This document shows, piece after piece, positions 16,407 to 24,298 of a stretch of 64,000 bases of DNA (positions are counted from its first letter, which is position 1; the number at the start of each line of letters is the position of its first letter). Below the pieces are notes generated by a model that saw only the letters and a program-made list of their open reading frames with translations, had not been told where the DNA came from and ran no database searches. This stretch comes from Chitinophaga rupis (GTDB taxonomy: Bacteria > Bacteroidota > Bacteroidia > Chitinophagales > Chitinophagaceae), in contig NZ_FOBB01000003.1 in the NCBI RefSeq assembly GCF_900109685.1, positions 310,001-374,000 of the forward strand. The letters are read 5' to 3'. The translations under genes were made by a program, and so were the position numbers.

Positions 16407-16841
16407 ATGAACAAACTATTATACGTGATTATGGTATTACTTTTTTCTGCACCCGCTCTGGGGCAGGATAAAACAGCGGCTGCCGCCATTGCCGCCAGTA
16501 ATGCCATTTACTTTTCTGCCTTTGAAAAAGGGGATTCCAGTATTTTCATTGACCGTTATGCCCCGGATGCCTGCATACTGGCGCCGGATATGCAGCCCAT
16601 GTGCGGGCCAGCCGGAGTACTGGCCTTTTTTCAAAAGGGGTATTATGAATACGGTTTACGCAACGGTAAATTCATTACCAAAGAGATCTACGGCAGCGGG
16701 GATTATGTAACGGAGTACGGCCTTTATGAATCCAGGGATGCAAAGGGCAACCTGATGGGCACCGGCAAATACCTGGTGTTGTGGAAGAAAACGGATAAGG
16801 GCTGGAAGATGTTCCGGGATTCGTTTAGCAGCGATCATTGA
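16407..16841 (+). CDS. Secreted NTF2-like (SnoaL/DUF4440-type) protein
   Basis: The 144-residue protein has a signal peptide (MNKLLYVIMVLLFSAPALGQ). The remainder has the cone-shaped NTF2-like fold: an N-terminal helix (AAIAASNAIYFSAFEKGD), the sequence DRYAPDACILAPDMQPMCG, and a final sheet with TGKYLVLWKKTDKGWKMFRD. In this superfamily the pocket binds small molecules. Family members with this sequence style are common in Bacteroidota and have no assigned reaction. It stands alone between two intergenic repeat regions. Confidence 0.82.
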   Translation: MNKLLYVIMVLLFSAPALGQDKTAAAAIAASNAIYFSAFEKGDSSIFIDRYAPDACILAPDMQPMCGPAGVLAFFQKGYYEYGLRNGKFITKEIYGSGDYVTEYGLYESRDAKGNLMGTGKYLVLWKKTDKGWKMFRDSFSSDH

Positions 16842-16876
16842 TCACGCAAAAACGGGGCTGAAAAAAATGTAACATC

Positions 16877-17037
16877 ATAAACCGGCGAAGGGAGGTTCAT
16901 AGAGACCATTGAAAAGACTTTATGAACGAGATAAACCGGCGAAGGGAGGTTCATAGAGACCATTGAAAAGACTTTATGAACGAGATAAACCAACGAAGGA
17001 GGTTCATAGAGACCATTGAAAAGACTTTATGAACGAG
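16877..17037 (+). repeat. Three tandem 54-bp repeats, each encoding a hairpin
   Basis: Units span 16877-16930, 16931-16984 (54 bp each, identical) and 16985-17037 (53 bp). Unit 3 differs only near its start. Each unit contains GTTCATAGAG and CTTTATGAAC, which form a 10-bp stem (one G-T pair) with a 13-base loop; the first stem is 16895-16904 with 16918-16927. The array lies in the convergent gap between the NTF2-like and DUF1415 genes. Confidence 0.85.
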
Positions 17038-17106
17038 ATAAATGTAAAAGGGAATGCAGCGAAGTCTCGCCAGGACTTAATCGCTGTATTCCCCTTTTAC
17101 ATTTAT
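17038..17106. repeat. Long inverted repeat (about 25-bp stem) directly after the 54-bp repeats
   Basis: The left arm (17038-17062) pairs with the right arm (17081-17106) with one G-T pair and one bulge. The loop contains a further AGTC/GACT stem. It begins immediately at the end of the third tandem unit. It could end transcription from both sides, but there is no clean U-run. The core GAATGCAGCG also occurs in the terminator hairpin at 50777-50818. Confidence 0.8.
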
Positions 17107-17126
17107 AATTTGAAATTTTACATTCT

Positions 17127-17672
17127 TTACAAACAGCTATCGCGCAGCAGCTTCATATACGCTGTACCTTTTTCGCGGGCAAAGTGAATATTGTTTTCCG
17201 GTATGCCGGCTGGTGAATGCGGGTAAAATTCCAGCGCTTTGCGGATGCTCTCCTCCCGTAACAGGTGTAACATAGGATAAACAGAACGGTTGGTGTAATT
17301 TGCCGCATCATTAAACGTGCTGCCTGCAAAGCGGTACAGCGGGTGAAAGCTGGCTAGCTGGTAAATACCCTCATATCCATTTGATTGCAGCTGTTTTTCT
17401 GCATAGGTCACAAACCGCAGGTATTCATCGAATTTCGGGAATGCGGTGGGAAAAATAAGTAAGGTAGTACCGATATCAGCATCCTGATCCAGGCGCTCAC
17501 ATTCTTTTAGCAGCGCTACACGGCCGGCGCTCCAGCCTGTGGCCGTTTCTACCTGGTAATGAATGCTGTGCTGCTCCATGGCCCGGGCAGCAAACGGGCA
17601 AAAATTACAGCCAATTACGAGTACTTTGATCCATTGTTCTGTTTGTGCAATTACCTCCAGGTTTTCATCCAT
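17127..17672 (-). CDS. DUF1415 family protein
   Basis: From the ATG at 17670-17672 the protein has 181 residues, the usual size of DUF1415. The hallmark GCNFCPFAARAM lies at about residues 18-29 and is probably a metal or redox site, since both cysteines and the surrounding residues are typical. LLIFPTAFPKFDEYLRFV and a C-terminal SVYPMLHLLREESIRKAL complete the pattern. No reaction is known for the family. The frame stays open to 17711, but that extension runs into the lepB terminator hairpin, so the shorter start is used. The gene is probably transcribed alone or by readthrough from lepB. Confidence 0.85.
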   Translation of the reverse strand: MDENLEVIAQTEQWIKVLVIGCNFCPFAARAMEQHSIHYQVETATGWSAGRVALLKECERLDQDADIGTTLLIFPTAFPKFDEYLRFVTYAEKQLQSNGYEGIYQLASFHPLYRFAGSTFNDAANYTNRSVYPMLHLLREESIRKALEFYPHSPAGIPENNIHFAREKGTAYMKLLRDSCL

Positions 17673-17708
17673 ATACCGGTGAAGGTACCATTTAAAAAAG
17701 ATGCGGAA

Positions 17709-17746
17709 CAAAAAAGCCGCCTTGCTGCTTACAACAAGGCGGCTTT
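17709..17746 (-). terminator. Terminator after signal peptidase I
   Basis: On the minus strand AAAGCCGCCTTG (17735-17746) pairs perfectly with CAAGGCGGCTTT (17713-17724) around a 10-base loop, followed by a run of T. It lies 22 bp beyond the lepB stop codon. Confidence 0.8.
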
Positions 17747-17768
17747 ATAGATATTATAATTCGTAATT

Positions 17769-18953
17769 CTATTTAATCGCTTTAAAAAACCTGCTCCACC
17801 TCGGCCCTTCCTTACCATAGCTCAGCCAGGTGATCCAGGCCTTCCCTACGATATGATCTTCCGGTACAAAGCCCCAGTAGCGGCTGTCCAGGGAGTTGTG
17901 GCGGTTATCGCCCATCATCCAGTAATAATTCATTTTAAAGGTGTAGGTATCTGCAGGCTGGTTGTTAATGTAATATTTACCATCCCTTTCTTCCAGCCGG
18001 TTGCCTTCATACACGGTAATAATGCGCCGGTATAGCTCAATGGTGCTGCGGTTCACCGCCACCGTTTGCCCCTGCTGCGGAATTACCAGCGGGCCAAAAT
18101 TGTCCTGGTTCCAGTGATAGTAAGCAGTATCATGAGGGAATACGGATGCATCTTCATTCCGGTTCTTATCAACATCCGCCTGAATACTTTTTACTGCCCG
18201 GAAAGTTTGCAGCGTAGCTACATCGCCCCGGGTAAGATTATACTGGTACTTGCCGGCAGTATCGCCCGGTACAGCAGGGTCTATCAGGCCCAGGTCGTCC
18301 ATGCGGCTGGCATTCAGCTCTTCGCCATCGGTTTGCACCCAGTAAGGTCTTTCACTCTCCGGGGCTATGAGCGCCTGCTGATGGTTTACATATACAATAC
18401 CGTTTATGATCTGCAAAGTATCGCCGGCAGTGGCCAGGCAGCGTTTAATAATATTCTCCCTTTTATCAACAGGCCTTGCCAGTATGTGGTAGCGTTTCCA
18501 AACCTCGTCATGCCCCAGCCTTCGCACCAGGTCATAATAATTACGGGACTCCTCTACTTCCAGGGCCACGGTATCTCCTTCCGGTAAGTTAAATACTACA
18601 ATGTCGTTCTTCTTAATATGCGTAAAACCCGGCAGGCGGCGGTATTTCCATTCTACGGCCGTGCTGTAGGAAGGAGTATATTTTGTAAACGGCATTTTGT
18701 TATGCACCAGGGGTATGGCCAGCGGTGTCATAGGAATGCGGGGGCCGTAGCTTATTTTGCTCACGAACAGGTAATCATTTACCAGCAGCGTTCTCTCCAT
18801 GGAGCCGGAGGGAATGCAATACGCTTCAAAAATAAACGTACGGATCACCGTAGCCGCTATAATGGCAAATATGCCTGCATCCAGCCACTCCCGTAATTTT
18901 GATTTCTTCGGTTTTTCCGGGGTCGGACGCTTTTTCCAGGCAGGGAATTTCAT
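17769..18953 (-). CDS. lepB: Signal peptidase I
   Basis: From the ATG at 18951-18953 the protein has 394 residues. A membrane segment at about residues 23-45 (LDAGIFAIIAATVIRTFIFE) precedes the catalytic serine in IPSGSMERTLLVNDYLFVSK. The catalytic lysine is in NIIKRCLATAGDTLQI (about residue 168). The closing box is GDNRHNSLDSRYWGFVP. It removes signal peptides from exported proteins at the inner membrane. Compared with the ~320-residue E. coli enzyme it has long insertions between the conserved boxes, as is usual in Bacteroidota. The start at 18992 adds 13 residues without the typical charge pattern and is less likely. Confidence 0.92.
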   Translation of the reverse strand: MKFPAWKKRPTPEKPKKSKLREWLDAGIFAIIAATVIRTFIFEAYCIPSGSMERTLLVNDYLFVSKISYGPRIPMTPLAIPLVHNKMPFTKYTPSYSTAVEWKYRRLPGFTHIKKNDIVVFNLPEGDTVALEVEESRNYYDLVRRLGHDEVWKRYHILARPVDKRENIIKRCLATAGDTLQIINGIVYVNHQQALIAPESERPYWVQTDGEELNASRMDDLGLIDPAVPGDTAGKYQYNLTRGDVATLQTFRAVKSIQADVDKNRNEDASVFPHDTAYYHWNQDNFGPLVIPQQGQTVAVNRSTIELYRRIITVYEGNRLEERDGKYYINNQPADTYTFKMNYYWMMGDNRHNSLDSRYWGFVPEDHIVGKAWITWLSYGKEGPRWSRFFKAIK

Positions 18954-19058
18954 GATGCATTGTTTTAGTGAAATTAAAATAACAAATGCCACTGAAACCC
19001 TACCGCAGAATGTTACCAGCGGTAAAACACGGCAATTTTACCGCGCTAAGCCAGGCAG

Positions 19059-19865
19059 CTATAACAGCGACGGCGCTACCCCGTATGTTTTCTTAAATGC
19101 AAATGAAAAGTGTGAGAGGTTTTCAAAGCCTACATCCAGGTACACCTCAGATGGTTTACGGCCTTTTTCTTTAAGCAGATAATAGGCTTCCGATAAACGT
19201 TTTTGTGTGAGCCACTGCCCCGGCGGCGCTTTAAAGATCTTTTCAAAATCCCTTTTAAAACCGGCCACGCTCCTGCCGGTAAGGCGGGCAAAGCGGCTTA
19301 CCGGTACATTGAACATATAGTTCTGCAGCATAAAAGCTTCCAGGTCTATTTTATGTGGCTCATTAAAGTCAAACAACAGCTCCTTCAGCTGGTAATTGTG
19401 CTGTAACAGCAGCTCAATGGCCTCTTTGGTTTTCAGGTCGGCAAGGGCTTTGCTAAAGTGCGCCGGCTGGCTGAAATAAGGCAGCAGGGAATTAAAATAA
19501 CCTTCCAGGAAAGCATCTTTGGGTAATGACACTAAGGAATCGCCGGTATAGGGACCGCTGGCAGTAATATTATTTTCTGCGCTGTACCGCCGCAAAAGAT
19601 CCTGCGGTAAAAATATGCTGATGGAGCGGAACATCCCTCCCGGCGGCGGTACCTTTACCGATTTTACCAGCTGGTTGCGCCGCGCCAGTCCCATAGCGCC
19701 TTCTGCAAGAATGCGGATATCCGGCGTGTACAGGTGGCTTTCACCTGCCATCATAAAACCAAGCGTATGCTCCGGTACAAACTGCTCATTGCCCCGCTTT
19801 TTTTCATACTCACAGGAGTATAATAGATTATTGAGAATAAGATCACTGGGCATGTTGGTGCTCAT
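19059..19865 (-). CDS. AraC-family transcriptional regulator
   Basis: The 268-residue protein has an N-terminal cupin-like sensor region. The C-terminal AraC DNA-binding domain has two helix-turn-helix units, the first around PVSRFARLTGRSVAGFKRDF and the second around SEVYLDVGFENLSHFSFAFK, closing with KKTYGVAPS. The gene starts 12 bp downstream of an SDR gene on the same strand and is probably co-transcribed with it. In this arrangement the regulator usually controls its own operon in response to a small molecule. The ligand is unknown. Confidence 0.88.
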   Translation of the reverse strand: MSTNMPSDLILNNLLYSCEYEKKRGNEQFVPEHTLGFMMAGESHLYTPDIRILAEGAMGLARRNQLVKSVKVPPPGGMFRSISIFLPQDLLRRYSAENNITASGPYTGDSLVSLPKDAFLEGYFNSLLPYFSQPAHFSKALADLKTKEAIELLLQHNYQLKELLFDFNEPHKIDLEAFMLQNYMFNVPVSRFARLTGRSVAGFKRDFEKIFKAPPGQWLTQKRLSEAYYLLKEKGRKPSEVYLDVGFENLSHFSFAFKKTYGVAPSLL

Positions 19866-19877
19866 GGCTGTATGGTT

Positions 19878-20708
19878 TTACCGGGTAGCCGGTTTTAATT
19901 TGTACTGGCTTAGTAAGATACTATCCAGCATTTTGTCAGAAAACATTTTCCGCATAAAAAGTATAACACCTGCCATATAACCACCAGCATACCTGGTTTT
20001 AGGCTTTTTAGCTTCAATGGCCTGCCGGATCAGCTTTGCGATCACCATGGGATCAGCGGCTTTATTTTCCGCATCAGCAGCCAGTTTCATGAACCCATCC
20101 ACCAAAGGCCGGTACACTGTGCCACCGGATACTTTTTTCAGGTGATCTACCGCAATGCCGCCCCATTCTGATTGTACGCCGCCCGGCTCTATTACCACCA
20201 CATCAATCCCAAACTGTTTTACCTCATTACGCATGCTATCGCTCAGCGCTTCCAGCGCAAACTTGCTGGCATGATACCAGCCGCCTAAAGGCATGGCAAA
20301 TTTACCACCAATGGAAGATATATTGATGATCCTGCCCTGGCGTTGCTGCCGCATATAGGGCAATACCAGCTGCGCCAGGCGGATGGCGCCAAAAACATTT
20401 ACTTCCAGCTGGTAGCGGGCATCGCTCATGGCTACATCCTCTATTGCGCCATAGGAGCCAAAACCGGCGTTATTAACCAGTACATCAATTTTACCCTGTG
20501 CGTTAATAATATACTGCACCCCATTCACCATGCTGGTTTCGTCCGTTACATCCATTTGAATGGGGATCACGCCTGCTGCGCGCAGGTCGTCCATTTTTTC
20601 TGTTCTGCGGGCAGCGGCATATACGATATATCCTTCCTGTGCCAGCACCCGGGCCGTTACCTTACCCATTCCGGAGGAAGCGCCTGTAATAAATACTACT
20701 TTTTTCAT
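19878..20708 (-). CDS. Short-chain dehydrogenase/reductase
   Basis: The 276-residue protein has a Rossmann fold with the cofactor loop TGASSGMGKVTARVLAQEG (about residues 7-25). NNAGFGSYG and the active-site YHASK (Ser-Tyr-Lys set with NISSIGG upstream) follow. ARR after the second strand favours NADP(H). The C-terminus ends in a basic segment (FMRKMFSDKMLDSILLSQYK). The substrate is not deducible. The downstream AraC gene probably regulates it. A second SDR at 44337 is of a similar subfamily. Confidence 0.88.
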   Translation of the reverse strand: MKKVVFITGASSGMGKVTARVLAQEGYIVYAAARRTEKMDDLRAAGVIPIQMDVTDETSMVNGVQYIINAQGKIDVLVNNAGFGSYGAIEDVAMSDARYQLEVNVFGAIRLAQLVLPYMRQQRQGRIINISSIGGKFAMPLGGWYHASKFALEALSDSMRNEVKQFGIDVVVIEPGGVQSEWGGIAVDHLKKVSGGTVYRPLVDGFMKLAADAENKAADPMVIAKLIRQAIEAKKPKTRYAGGYMAGVILFMRKMFSDKMLDSILLSQYKLKPATR

Positions 20709-20732
20709 GAGCTGTTATGTTTGATGATGTTA

Positions 20733-20740
20733 CAAAGGTA
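20733..20740 (-). promoter_or_regulatory. -7 promoter element of the SDR/AraC operon
   Basis: TACCTTTG on the minus strand matches TAnnTTTG and lies 24 bases upstream of the SDR start codon, leaving a short normal leader. No -33 match is evident. Confidence 0.4.
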
Positions 20741-20827
20741 GAGCGGCCGGCAGGATGCGGTTTTGCTGTATAGCTCAAATAACTTTGTTTAATGGCTCAG
20801 GGAAATGGGATATTACTTTTGTTTCCT

Positions 20828-20835
20828 TACTTTTG
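20828..20835 (+). promoter_or_regulatory. -7 promoter element of the CDGSH gene
   Basis: TACTTTTG matches TAnnTTTG, 21 bases before the ATG at 20857. A second identical octamer occurs at 20814-20821, so two overlapping promoters are possible. Confidence 0.4.
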
Positions 20836-20856
20836 GCGGCTAATACAATACGACCA

Positions 20857-21084
20857 ATGGCTACTACTAAGATCACTGTTAACAGTAACGGCTCTCTGAA
20901 AATTGAGGGCGATTTTGAAATTGTGGATAAGAATGGCAATGTTTATGATTTAGGCGGACGCGAAGCAGTGTCTATATGCCGCTGCGGGCTTTCCAAGAAC
21001 AAGCCTTTCTGCGATGCTTCCCACAAAGGCCACTTTGAGCATGAAGCAATTGCTTTTGCATTGCCGCCTAAAAAAACCACCTGA
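20857..21084 (+). CDS. CDGSH iron-sulfur domain protein
   Basis: The 75-residue protein carries the [2Fe-2S] motif CRCGLSKNKPFCDASHKG, with the three-cysteine/one-histidine ligand set of mitoNEET-type proteins; the core reads CDASH instead of CDGSH. The ATG at 20857 follows two promoter matches; the longer frame from 20755 runs through them and is rejected. The protein is cytosolic and probably serves in iron-sulfur or electron transfer. It stands alone and converges with the TRIC-like gene on a shared hairpin. Confidence 0.9.
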   Translation: MATTKITVNSNGSLKIEGDFEIVDKNGNVYDLGGREAVSICRCGLSKNKPFCDASHKGHFEHEAIAFALPPKKTT

Positions 21085-21098
21085 TATTATTAAACGTT

Positions 21099-21130
21099 AA
21101 AAGCATGCAGCGCTGGTGCTGCATGCTTTT
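21099..21130. terminator. Bidirectional terminator between the CDGSH and TRIC genes
   Basis: AAAAGCATGCAGC (21099-21111) pairs perfectly with GCTGCATGCTTTT (21118-21130) around a 6-base loop. T-runs are present for both directions, and the right arm abuts the stop codon of the minus-strand gene. Confidence 0.8.
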
Positions 21131-21745
21131 TTATTCCCACTCTTCGTGGTACACAAACTTCGGCATCTGCCACTCATACCGGATGGCCAGCAGGCGTAGT
21201 ATTAATCCTATTACAGCCGCTATTACCGTAGCCCATTGCGCACTGCTTCCCAGCGCTTCCATACCTAAATATACACCACCGGTAACAATGGCTACACTGG
21301 CATATACCTCCTTGCGGAATAATAAGGGAATATCATTACATAACACATCGCGCAATACGCCGCCTGCGCAACCGGTGATCATACCGCTTAATAAAATAAT
21401 GATAACGGGCAAATGCATTTCCTCCGCCAGCTGGCAGCCAATAATAGTGAATACTACCAGGCCCAGCGCATCCAGGTACAGGAATAACATTTTTAACCGG
21501 CGCATGAAAGATGCGATCAGCGCAGCAAACAGCGCAGCGCCTGCAGTGATCAGCAGGTACTCAGGATGGCTTACCCAGGTCATAGGGTAATGACCTAATA
21601 AGATATTACGGATGGTTCCGCCACCCAGGGCTGTTACCCAGGCAATCATACACACACCTACCCAATCCATATTACGACGGCCTGCCGATAAAGCGGCAGT
21701 CATTGCCTCTGCAGTAATAGCAATAATGTAAAGTATGTGCAACAT
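21131..21745 (-). CDS. Trimeric intracellular cation (TRIC)-type channel / UPF0126 membrane protein
   Basis: The 204-residue protein is hydrophobic, with about seven membrane segments. It shows the internal duplication of the family: GGGTIRNILLG in the first half and GGVLRDVLCNDIPLLFRKEVYA in the second. Bacterial homologues (YadS/YicG type) form homotrimeric cation channels, mainly for potassium. No partner gene is adjacent. A shared terminator separates it from the CDGSH gene. Confidence 0.88.
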   Translation of the reverse strand: MLHILYIIAITAEAMTAALSAGRRNMDWVGVCMIAWVTALGGGTIRNILLGHYPMTWVSHPEYLLITAGAALFAALIASFMRRLKMLFLYLDALGLVVFTIIGCQLAEEMHLPVIIILLSGMITGCAGGVLRDVLCNDIPLLFRKEVYASVAIVTGGVYLGMEALGSSAQWATVIAAVIGLILRLLAIRYEWQMPKFVYHEEWE

Positions 21746-21897
21746 AGTATCTGGGTTTTATGGTAAAATAAATTTCATACAAACAAGCCATACAAAGTGT
21801 TTCGTATGTATGGCGCACTATGTACAATTTCGCTTAAACTGTGGAATATATGACCATTCCGGTAGGATAAGAGCTTTAAAAAATTTAAATTTATATC

Positions 21898-22749
21898 ATG
21901 AAATTCCACAGCAAAATTACTCAGGTCCTTGTTACCTTAATAGTATGCTTGTTATGTCATACCGGAGCCACTGCCCGGATCACCCCTCCCAAATTTAAAG
22001 TGATCGCTTTTTATACCGGCAAAGAAGACCTTGCGCACATCAGCTTTGTACATGAAGCCAATCAATGGTTTCCGGCCATGGCTAAAAAATATCACTTCAC
22101 TTACGATTCAACCAGCAACTGGGATAATTTAAATGACGCCTTTCTTTCAAACTACCAGGTAGTAGTATTCCTGGATACACGGCCGGATAAACCGGAGCAA
22201 AGAAACGCCTTTCAAAAATATATGGAGAACGGTGGCGGCTGGATGGGCTTTCACTTCTCCGCATTTGCATTAACACCTTCCGCCTATCCGCAGAACTGGG
22301 ACTGGTATCACAACACCTTCTTAGGTTCCGGCGCATATGGCAGCAATACCTGGCGGCCTACTTCCGCTTTTCTGAAAGTGGAAGATAAGGAACATCCTGC
22401 AACAAGACACTTGGGTAAACTCATTAAAGCATCGCCCAATGAGTGGTACCGCTGGGAAAATGATCTGCGTAAGAACCCCGATATAAAAATATTGTTGTCC
22501 ATTGATTCTACCAGCTTTCCGCTGGGCACCGGCCCCAAACAATATGAAATATGGCATAGCGGGTACTACCCCGTAGTATGGACCAATCAACGTTATAAAA
22601 TGTTGTACCTGAATATGGGCCATAATGATATGGACTATGAAGGCAAAACCAACAGGACATTATCTTACACGTTCGGCAATAAACAACAGGATCAGCTGAT
22701 CATTGATGCGTTGTTATGGCTGGGGAGCGGAAACCATAAAAAAAGTTAA
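21898..22749 (+). CDS. ThuA-domain protein, secreted
   Basis: The 283-residue protein has a signal peptide (about residues 1-27, ITQVLVTLIVCLLCHTGATA). A ThuA domain (glutamine-amidotransferase-like fold) follows: KVIAFYTGKEDLAHISFVHE, NYQVVVFLDTRP and the family hallmark NGGGWMGFHFSAF. The segment PVVWTNQRYKMLYLNMGHND is typical of the C-terminal part. ThuA was named for trehalose utilisation, but the reaction is unclear. The next gene starts three bases after the stop, forming a two-gene operon with a sterol-desaturase-like protein. A second ThuA protein is encoded at 34658-35419. Confidence 0.86.
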   Translation: MKFHSKITQVLVTLIVCLLCHTGATARITPPKFKVIAFYTGKEDLAHISFVHEANQWFPAMAKKYHFTYDSTSNWDNLNDAFLSNYQVVVFLDTRPDKPEQRNAFQKYMENGGGWMGFHFSAFALTPSAYPQNWDWYHNTFLGSGAYGSNTWRPTSAFLKVEDKEHPATRHLGKLIKASPNEWYRWENDLRKNPDIKILLSIDSTSFPLGTGPKQYEIWHSGYYPVVWTNQRYKMLYLNMGHNDMDYEGKTNRTLSYTFGNKQQDQLIIDALLWLGSGNHKKS

Positions 22750-22752
22750 CTG

Positions 22753-23805
22753 ATGGAAGTATTACAGACATTGTATCACGAGTTAATTTCCTTTCTGGGG
22801 ATAGGACAGCTGCTGGAAATGTACAAAACCGGTGATTACAAGGCCCTGCTTACGTTTAATGGCGTGCTTACGGCCGTTTCACCCGTGATACCTTTTTTAT
22901 TGTTGTTAGAAATAGGCCGTGCCCTGGTATATAAACGGTTTAAGGTAGAGGACTATAAAATGCCCTTCTTTATTTTTGTGCTGAACCGTTTTATAGGCCG
23001 CTTTATTTCCATTGCAGCCATTGCATTCTGTATTGGGCTGTTTGAAAAACTGGCGCTGTTCCATACCACGTTTACCTGGTACTGGTTAATATACGGATAT
23101 ATTGTATGGGAGTTCTCCCATTTTATTTATCATTACCTGGGGCATAAGGTCAGGATCTTCTGGTGCCTGCACTCCACACACCATGCGCCGCAGAACATGA
23201 ACCTGTTTGTAAGCCATGCGCACTTTTTCCTGGAAGGTCCTTATGCAGATGTGATCCGTACCACCATTTGTATACTGGCCGGCGTGAACCCGCCGCTGCT
23301 GTTCTTTATTATGTTTATTGATGGTTTCTGGGGCGCATTCATACATGTGGGAGAAAACCTGCTGCCGGATGGCCGCCTGGGCTTTTTGAATAAGATCATT
23401 CTTACCCCTTCCGCCCACCGCGTACACCATGCACGCAACCCGCTGTATATGGATACCAATTTCTGCAACCTGCTCAACATATGGGATAAAGTGTTCGGTA
23501 CTTTCCAGTATGAGAAAAAAGAAGTAGCAATTGAATACGGCATTACCCGGCAATTAAATCCTAACAATCTGCTGGATGTATATTTCGGGGAATTTTATTA
23601 CCTGTGGAAAGACATCCGGAAAGCACCCGGCATTAAAAATAAGTTCCTCTACATTATTATGCCGCCGGGCTGGAGCCATACCGGCGATCATAAAACCGCC
23701 AACATTGTTAAAGCTGCTTACCAGCAGGAGGAACAGCAAAAGGCACAACAGCAGGCCGCTGAGCAAACAGCTGTGCTGCCGCTGGAAACCAGCCAGGCCG
23801 TTTAG
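22753..23805 (+). CDS. Sterol desaturase / fatty acid hydroxylase family membrane protein
   Basis: The 350-residue protein has several membrane segments in its first half and the di-iron histidine clusters of the family: HFIYHYLGH, HSTHH and HRVHH. These residues would bind two irons for O2-dependent hydroxylation or desaturation of a lipid. The C-terminal tail is rich in glutamine and alanine (about residues 320-345) and probably unstructured. It is co-transcribed with the ThuA gene upstream. The lipid substrate cannot be told from the sequence; Bacteroidota homologues include enzymes acting on sulfonolipids or ornithine lipids. Confidence 0.85.
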   Translation: MEVLQTLYHELISFLGIGQLLEMYKTGDYKALLTFNGVLTAVSPVIPFLLLLEIGRALVYKRFKVEDYKMPFFIFVLNRFIGRFISIAAIAFCIGLFEKLALFHTTFTWYWLIYGYIVWEFSHFIYHYLGHKVRIFWCLHSTHHAPQNMNLFVSHAHFFLEGPYADVIRTTICILAGVNPPLLFFIMFIDGFWGAFIHVGENLLPDGRLGFLNKIILTPSAHRVHHARNPLYMDTNFCNLLNIWDKVFGTFQYEKKEVAIEYGITRQLNPNNLLDVYFGEFYYLWKDIRKAPGIKNKFLYIIMPPGWSHTGDHKTANIVKAAYQQEEQQKAQQQAAEQTAVLPLETSQAV

Positions 23806-23810
23806 TTTAA

Positions 23811-23958
23811 TTAATAATTAAGAATGAATAATTAATAATAAAGAGGGCGATACTTCAATTGGAGTGTCGCCCTCTTTATTATGCTGGTTGCAGAAAATGC
23901 ATTTCACCGAAATACGATCCCTGCGATTATTAATTATTAATTATTCTTTCTTAATTAA
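23811..23958. repeat. AT-rich repeat with inverted ends around a terminator hairpin
   Basis: A 25-bp AT-rich sequence at 23813-23837 recurs exactly at 50752-50776. An inverted, slightly changed copy lies at 23927-23958. The two copies enclose the terminator at 23840-23878. The whole looks like a small non-coding mobile unit or an expanded terminator cassette. Confidence 0.6.
23840..23878 (+). terminator. Terminator of the ThuA/sterol desaturase operon
   Basis: AAAGAGGGCGA (23840-23850) pairs perfectly with TCGCCCTCTTT (23868-23878), and an inner ACT/AGT stem extends it. The right arm ends in TTTATT. Confidence 0.75.
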
Positions 23959-24001
23959 AAAGGCCTGATCATTGCTATGAAATTTATAAAGGAGCAGTAC
24001 T

Positions 24002-24298
24002 ATGAACAGGCCCATCACCATTACCTTAGAAGGGGTACAGTATATGATAGATATTGATATGGAACGGCAATCATCCAATATCATATACCATGTTAAACCA
24101 CCCCAGCATCTTACTACAGATATACCGGCGAGCTTCGACATTGTGCAAAAAGAAGACGGGGACATGCCCTGTTACGACCAACAGCAGGCATTAACGGAAA
24201 AAGGAAAGCAGATCATGGATGTGATCTGTAAACAGCTGCAGCAGCTGCCACCGCAATTTAAAGGTGGCAAGAATCAAAAGATTGGAGAACAGGGCTAG
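24002..24298 (+). CDS. Small protein of unknown function
   Basis: The 98-residue protein begins MNRPITITLEGVQYMIDIDM and has a basic C-terminus (QLPPQFKGGKNQKIGEQG). There is no signal peptide, membrane segment or recognised domain. The N-terminal half alternates hydrophobic and polar residues as in a small beta-sheet. The codon pattern resembles neighbouring genes, and the ATG at 24002 is well placed after the repeat element. Its stop overlaps the stop of the convergent molybdoenzyme gene by four bases. I do not recognise the family. Confidence 0.6.
   Translation: MNRPITITLEGVQYMIDIDMERQSSNIIYHVKPPQHLTTDIPASFDIVQKEDGDMPCYDQQQALTEKGKQIMDVICKQLQQLPPQFKGGKNQKIGEQG

Noticed and set aside
16241-16471. 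76-codon plus-strand reading frame before the NTF2-like gene
   Set aside because: It overlaps the start and signal peptide of the NTF2-like gene in another frame and has no protein-like pattern.
16877-17037. CRISPR array
   Set aside because: The units are directly adjacent with no spacers of different sequence, and no cas gene is near.
16877-17037. Repetitive small protein encoded by the 54-bp units (18 codons on the minus strand)
   Set aside because: The third unit has 53 bp and breaks the frame, so no continuous reading frame covers the units from a start codon.
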